NCBI GenBank assembly: GCA_025462785.1
Contig: JAOAPG010000039.1
Location: forward strand, 1-27,376
Reading direction: 5' to 3'
From: Acidobacteriaceae bacterium
GTDB taxonomy: Bacteria > Acidobacteriota > Terriglobia > Terriglobales > Acidobacteriaceae
DNA: 27,376 nucleotides
Below the pieces are notes generated by a model. The model saw only the letters and a program-made list of their open reading frames with translations, was not told where the DNA came from and did not search any database. Made by a program: the position numbers and the translations under genes. Positions 25,020-27,376 of the stretch are shown in pieces. The stretch's first letter is position 1; every line of letters starts with the position of its first letter.

Positions 25020-25611
25020 AGTATACGAAAGACTGTACTGGTTAACGTTAACTGATTGCAGAGTGATTGCAGGATTTTATGAGTAGTTGAATCCTGTCGG
25101 CGGCGGCAGGGCGGTTGTGAAGCGGTTGTGGGCAGGCGAAGCGTTGATCCCGAGAGGGAGTGCTCCGGAAGGAGAACGGCGACGGATGCCGAAAGGTATT
25201 GCGGATCGCGGATGCTTCGTTGGATCAGTTGGACGGCGGGCGGGCATTAGGTCAAGAGCGCGCATGTCGCACCATCTGGTTTGAAACCGTGGCTCGGATC
25301 GTTAGACCGGTCATCTCTCTGAGATGGCTACACAAGCGAGCCTGAACCCCACCAGCATCTCGGTGTTGCATTCTGACCGTTTAGTAAAGGCAGAGCGCAA
25401 CCGGGGATGTCCGCGCAAGCGGGTGTGTGGCTCCAGACTGAGAGAGTCGGAAAGCTTACAACACTGATATCTGGTGAAGGTATCAGTGTGCCCACCACCA
25501 GAGAGACAGATGGAATGCAACCACATTGGCGCTCTCAGCGCCGCGTTCAACACTGTTGCGAGCACAGCTCGCCCGCGAGGGAGATAGAGAAAGAGAGAGG
25601 GATGAAAAGAC
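25020..25611. other. Accessory non-coding stretch with palindromes
   Basis: This stretch holds a perfect 12-base palindrome GTTAACGTTAAC (25041-25052), a repeated GATTGCAG word (25054-25074 area), the ACACTGATA inverted repeat (25461-25489) and a GCGAGC/GCTCGC hairpin (25558-25572). Short plus-strand frames (25087-25284, 25160-25345 and 25407-25622) show no recognised family. The purine-rich GAGAGAGAGGGA near 25591-25602 may serve as ribosome site for the next ORF. Confidence 0.4.
25461..25489. repeat. 9-bp inverted repeat, 11-base spacer
   Basis: ACACTGATA (25461-25469) is perfectly complementary to TATCAGTGT (25481-25489). No T tract follows on either strand, so it is not an obvious terminator. 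It could be an operator or a structured leader of the ORF starting ~120 bases later, or a chance repeat. Confidence 0.4.
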
Positions 25612-26244
25612 TTGGCGATTGAAGTGCGGAAGTTGGATTGTTCGCAAGTGCGACACAAAATGATAGTAGTTGAGGAGGGTACGGAGTTGAAACCGAGTTG
25701 GGCATCAAAAACAGACCCTGAGAAACATCCGGTGCGATTTCTTGCAAGCGTTTGGCAGCAGAAAATGAAGTCCAATTTCGGAGTTGTAGGAAGCATGACG
25801 CCAAAGGAATTGGGACAACTGAAGGCTTTGAGGCTACATCTCGGTGATCTCACCCGCGAGCTGATTGAGTGGATAGTGGAACCGGTTAATTGGTGGCATT
25901 TTTGCCAACAGGTCCGGGCTGAGTCGAAAATACACCTTGTCCTAGATTATCCCCACATTGGTTTTCTCCTTGGGCATCGGGGCACTGCGTTACGAGTCAT
26001 GCGCTCGAAATTGTGCAATTCCGGTGCTGGGGCTGATCTCGTCAAGAGGCTAGATCAAAGAGAGTATGAGCAGATGAAGGCGTTGATGTTGGCGGTGTAT
26101 GCCGAGGGCAAACCCGAGCGATTGGCCAAGATTGAGGCGGCCAAAACGTTAATTGAGATAAAGAAACTGTTCATCGAAATGATGAACGAGAGCACAGCTG
26201 ATTCAACAAATGAAATTCACCTCGGGCTGAAGGACTCCGCGTGA
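25612..26244 (+). CDS. Hypothetical protein of an accessory region
   Basis: 210 residues from TTG 25612, with GAGGG ~10 bases upstream. Alternative in-frame starts are GTG 25624 and ATG 25660. I do not recognise the family. The protein is soluble-looking, with no signal peptide or membrane segment. It has a charged N-terminus, an aromatic centre (ELIEWIVEPVNWWHFCQQV and IHLVLDYPHIGFLLGHRG) and a helical, charged C-terminus (ERLAKIEAAKTLIEIKKLF). It is flanked by a tRNA scar and IS debris, so it is probably cargo of a decayed mobile element. The uninterrupted length and typical residue composition argue that it is a real gene. Confidence 0.55.
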   Translation: MAIEVRKLDCSQVRHKMIVVEEGTELKPSWASKTDPEKHPVRFLASVWQQKMKSNFGVVGSMTPKELGQLKALRLHLGDLTRELIEWIVEPVNWWHFCQQVRAESKIHLVLDYPHIGFLLGHRGTALRVMRSKLCNSGAGADLVKRLDQREYEQMKALMLAVYAEGKPERLAKIEAAKTLIEIKKLFIEMMNESTADSTNEIHLGLKDSA

Positions 26245-26820
26245 ACGCTGTGCGGTTACTTGCGGCGGCTGCAATCAATTGCAATTTCTTGACAAATTTT
26301 CCTTGCGGGGCGCAGCCGACCGCGCCGACTCTGGGCGTCAGTCGCCCACCTGCCGTGGGGAACAGATTGGCTCGATTCCTTGCCAAGGTATCGTGAGTAC
26401 TCCATCCTTCAATAAAGCTCGCAGACCAACAGACGCCAGCGGCAAACCAAAACCGGAGAAATTGTAGAGCAGAAAGATGTCTATCCAAATGTCACTTGAT
26501 TGGAATTTTGCTGAGCACATTGCCTGTTTGCTTCACGAAGCGTCAGACGATTTGATCCAAGTGTGATTGTAGATTAGAAGCTCTGACCGAATGGGTCTGT
26601 AGATTTGGGCGGCGGCAATACGGGCCATTTCGCATATTGACGTCGCAGGATGCAAGTGAACTGCCTCATGTTTTTGCAATTTGATTGCAATGAGACACTA
26701 CCCTCACAACAGAAAAGGAGGCGGCTTAGAGCGAGCCGCCGCCCGCGAACAGAGGTACTGTAACAACGGGACTGGTTTGCCTAGTTAAACAGTGAGCAGA
26801 CGTTTTTCGCTGTGCCGCCC
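26245..26820. other. Accessory intergenic region with two hairpins
   Basis: There is no convincing gene here. A 29-codon frame (ATG 26477 to TGA 26566; MSIQMSLDWNFAEHIACLL) might be a fragment of an accessory gene. TTGCAAT/ATTGCAA (26674-26680 and 26684-26690) forms a tight 7-bp hairpin with a 3-base loop. GGCGGCT/AGCCGCC (26720-26726 and 26734-26740) forms a 7-bp stem that, on the minus strand, is followed by TCCTTTT and could be a weak terminator. The right edge is where an IS21 element has been cut. Confidence 0.35.
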
Positions 26821-27063
26821 ATGCGAAAACTCCCTATCACCGCCGCCGAAGAACTCCTGGAGATCGTGATGCGGCGTTATGAGCGTACTAGTGCCTTGTT
26901 GACGTCCAATCGACCGGTAGAGGACTGGGGCAAACTGTTAGGAGATAGTGCCGCCGTCACCGCTATGCTTGACCGCCTCCTCCATCACGGACACGTACTT
27001 AAATGTGGTCCACGGAGTTGGCGTACAAAATCAGACTTGCCTCTGCAGGACTCCGCAGGGTAA
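26821..27063 (+). pseudogene. IstB-like IS21 helper ATPase, C-terminal fragment
   Basis: About 80 residues match the end of IstB (DnaA/AAA+-like transposition helper): MRKLPITAAEELLEIVMRRYER, then ALLTSNRPVEDWGKLLGD, VTAMLDRLLHHGHVL and KCGPRSWRTK. The LTSNRP (sensor I-like) block is intact, but the Walker A and B motifs, normally upstream, are missing. The sequence before ATG 26821 bears no resemblance to IstB, so the deletion junction is at ~26815-26821. It ends at a TAA at 27061-27063. The partner transposase IstA is absent. The fragment is non-functional. Confidence 0.82.
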
Positions 27064-27089
27064 AACAACCTTGTCCCAGGCCACTTCCC

Positions 27090-27128
27090 TTGGCCGGTTT
27101 TGCCCTGACCACCGTTGGCCGGTTTTCA
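27090..27128. repeat. Right end of the IS21 element (terminal direct repeats)
   Basis: TTGGCCGGTTTT occurs at 27090-27101 and again at 27115-27126, 25 bases apart, and the second copy is followed by CA (27127-27128). IS21 elements carry multiple short end repeats bound by IstA and finish in CA-3'. The spacing after the IstB stop (27-65 bases) fits, so 27128 is the likely element boundary. Confidence 0.65.
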
Positions 27129-27175
27129 GGTGACCCTTGAGGTCTTGATATTAAAGAATAAGTTCTCCAGACGTT

Positions 27176-27376
27176 CTACCAACCGCCGACAGATTGATAC
27201 TTGACCTTGCGAATATTGCCCGAAAGCTCGCGGGTATAAACCCACGCTACATTGCCTTTCACCTCAGCGTCGTAATTTCCGGGTTGTAAGGATTCGCACC
27301 GCCGCCACGACTTTTGACACCAAAGGGTGACATGATCGCCGTTCGGCATAATGGCGTTTACGTGTTCTTGTGAGAT
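27176..27376 (-). CDS. Hypothetical protein, C-terminal end (partial)
   Basis: On the minus strand a frame is open from the window edge (27376) for 66 residues to a TAG at 27178-27176. It includes MPNGDHVTLWCQKSWRRCE, then LQPGNYDAEVKGNVAWVY and LSGNIRKVKYQSVGGW. The periodic beta strands, two cysteines (C20 and C27 of the fragment) and the terminal aromatic suggest a small secreted or periplasmic beta protein. The start lies beyond the window. It is the first apparently intact chromosomal gene after the mobile-element zone. Family not recognised. Confidence 0.6.
   Translation of the reverse strand: MSQEHVNAIMPNGDHVTLWCQKSWRRCESLQPGNYDAEVKGNVAWVYTRELSGNIRKVKYQSVGGW

Overview
The window looks like a chromosomal segment of a soil-type Acidobacteriota (Terriglobia/Koribacter-like). 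This is inferred from the company of families: a very large kelch/Ig/MBG-repeat secreted protein, a Ser/Thr kinase fused to TPRs, a DUF5777-like beta-barrel, and degenerate IS110, IS21 and IS1595 transposase pieces. No taxonomic marker gene is present, so this is inference only.

Layout. (1) 1-5913, plus strand: a tightly packed, probably single transcription unit. It holds the 3' end of a B12-binding radical SAM gene, a second B12-binding radical SAM gene interrupted by a -1 frame change at a T7 run, two class I SAM-dependent methyltransferases (the second with an N-terminal zinc ribbon), a radical SAM/SPASM protein, and a secreted DUF5777-like beta-barrel protein. Stops and starts overlap or lie within 20 bases of each other. 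The set looks like an uncharacterised biosynthetic or modification pathway; no product can be named. (2) 5914-6470: intergenic space with a frameshifted relic of an IS1595-type transposase that no intact reading frame reveals. (3) 6471-15446, minus: one 2991-residue secreted repeat protein (kelch propeller, Ig-like and IPT domains, MBG/YDG domains, six 76-residue repeats, PxKF-like C-terminus). (4) 16339-19998, plus: a receptor-type Ser/Thr kinase with one membrane segment, a TolB/FlgO-like domain and a long TPR array. (5) 20125-22065, minus: a 646-residue secreted propeller-like protein whose C-terminal domain resembles that of the giant protein. A good intrinsic terminator lies between it and the convergent kinase gene. 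(6) About 22200-27130: a decayed mobile-element zone. It has a 5'-truncated IS110 transposase, an internally deleted second IS110 transposase with a structured non-coding end, a tRNA-Ser 3'-end fragment that resembles an attachment-site scar, an orphan 210-residue ORF, and the C-terminal end plus terminal repeats of an IS21 element. (7) 27176-27376, minus: the C-terminal end of another gene running off the window.

The most promising undescribed biology is the double B12-radical-SAM/methyltransferase/SPASM cluster, with its possible -1 frameshift site, and the pair of secreted proteins sharing a C-terminal domain on either side of a membrane kinase. The remainder is mostly insertion-sequence debris.
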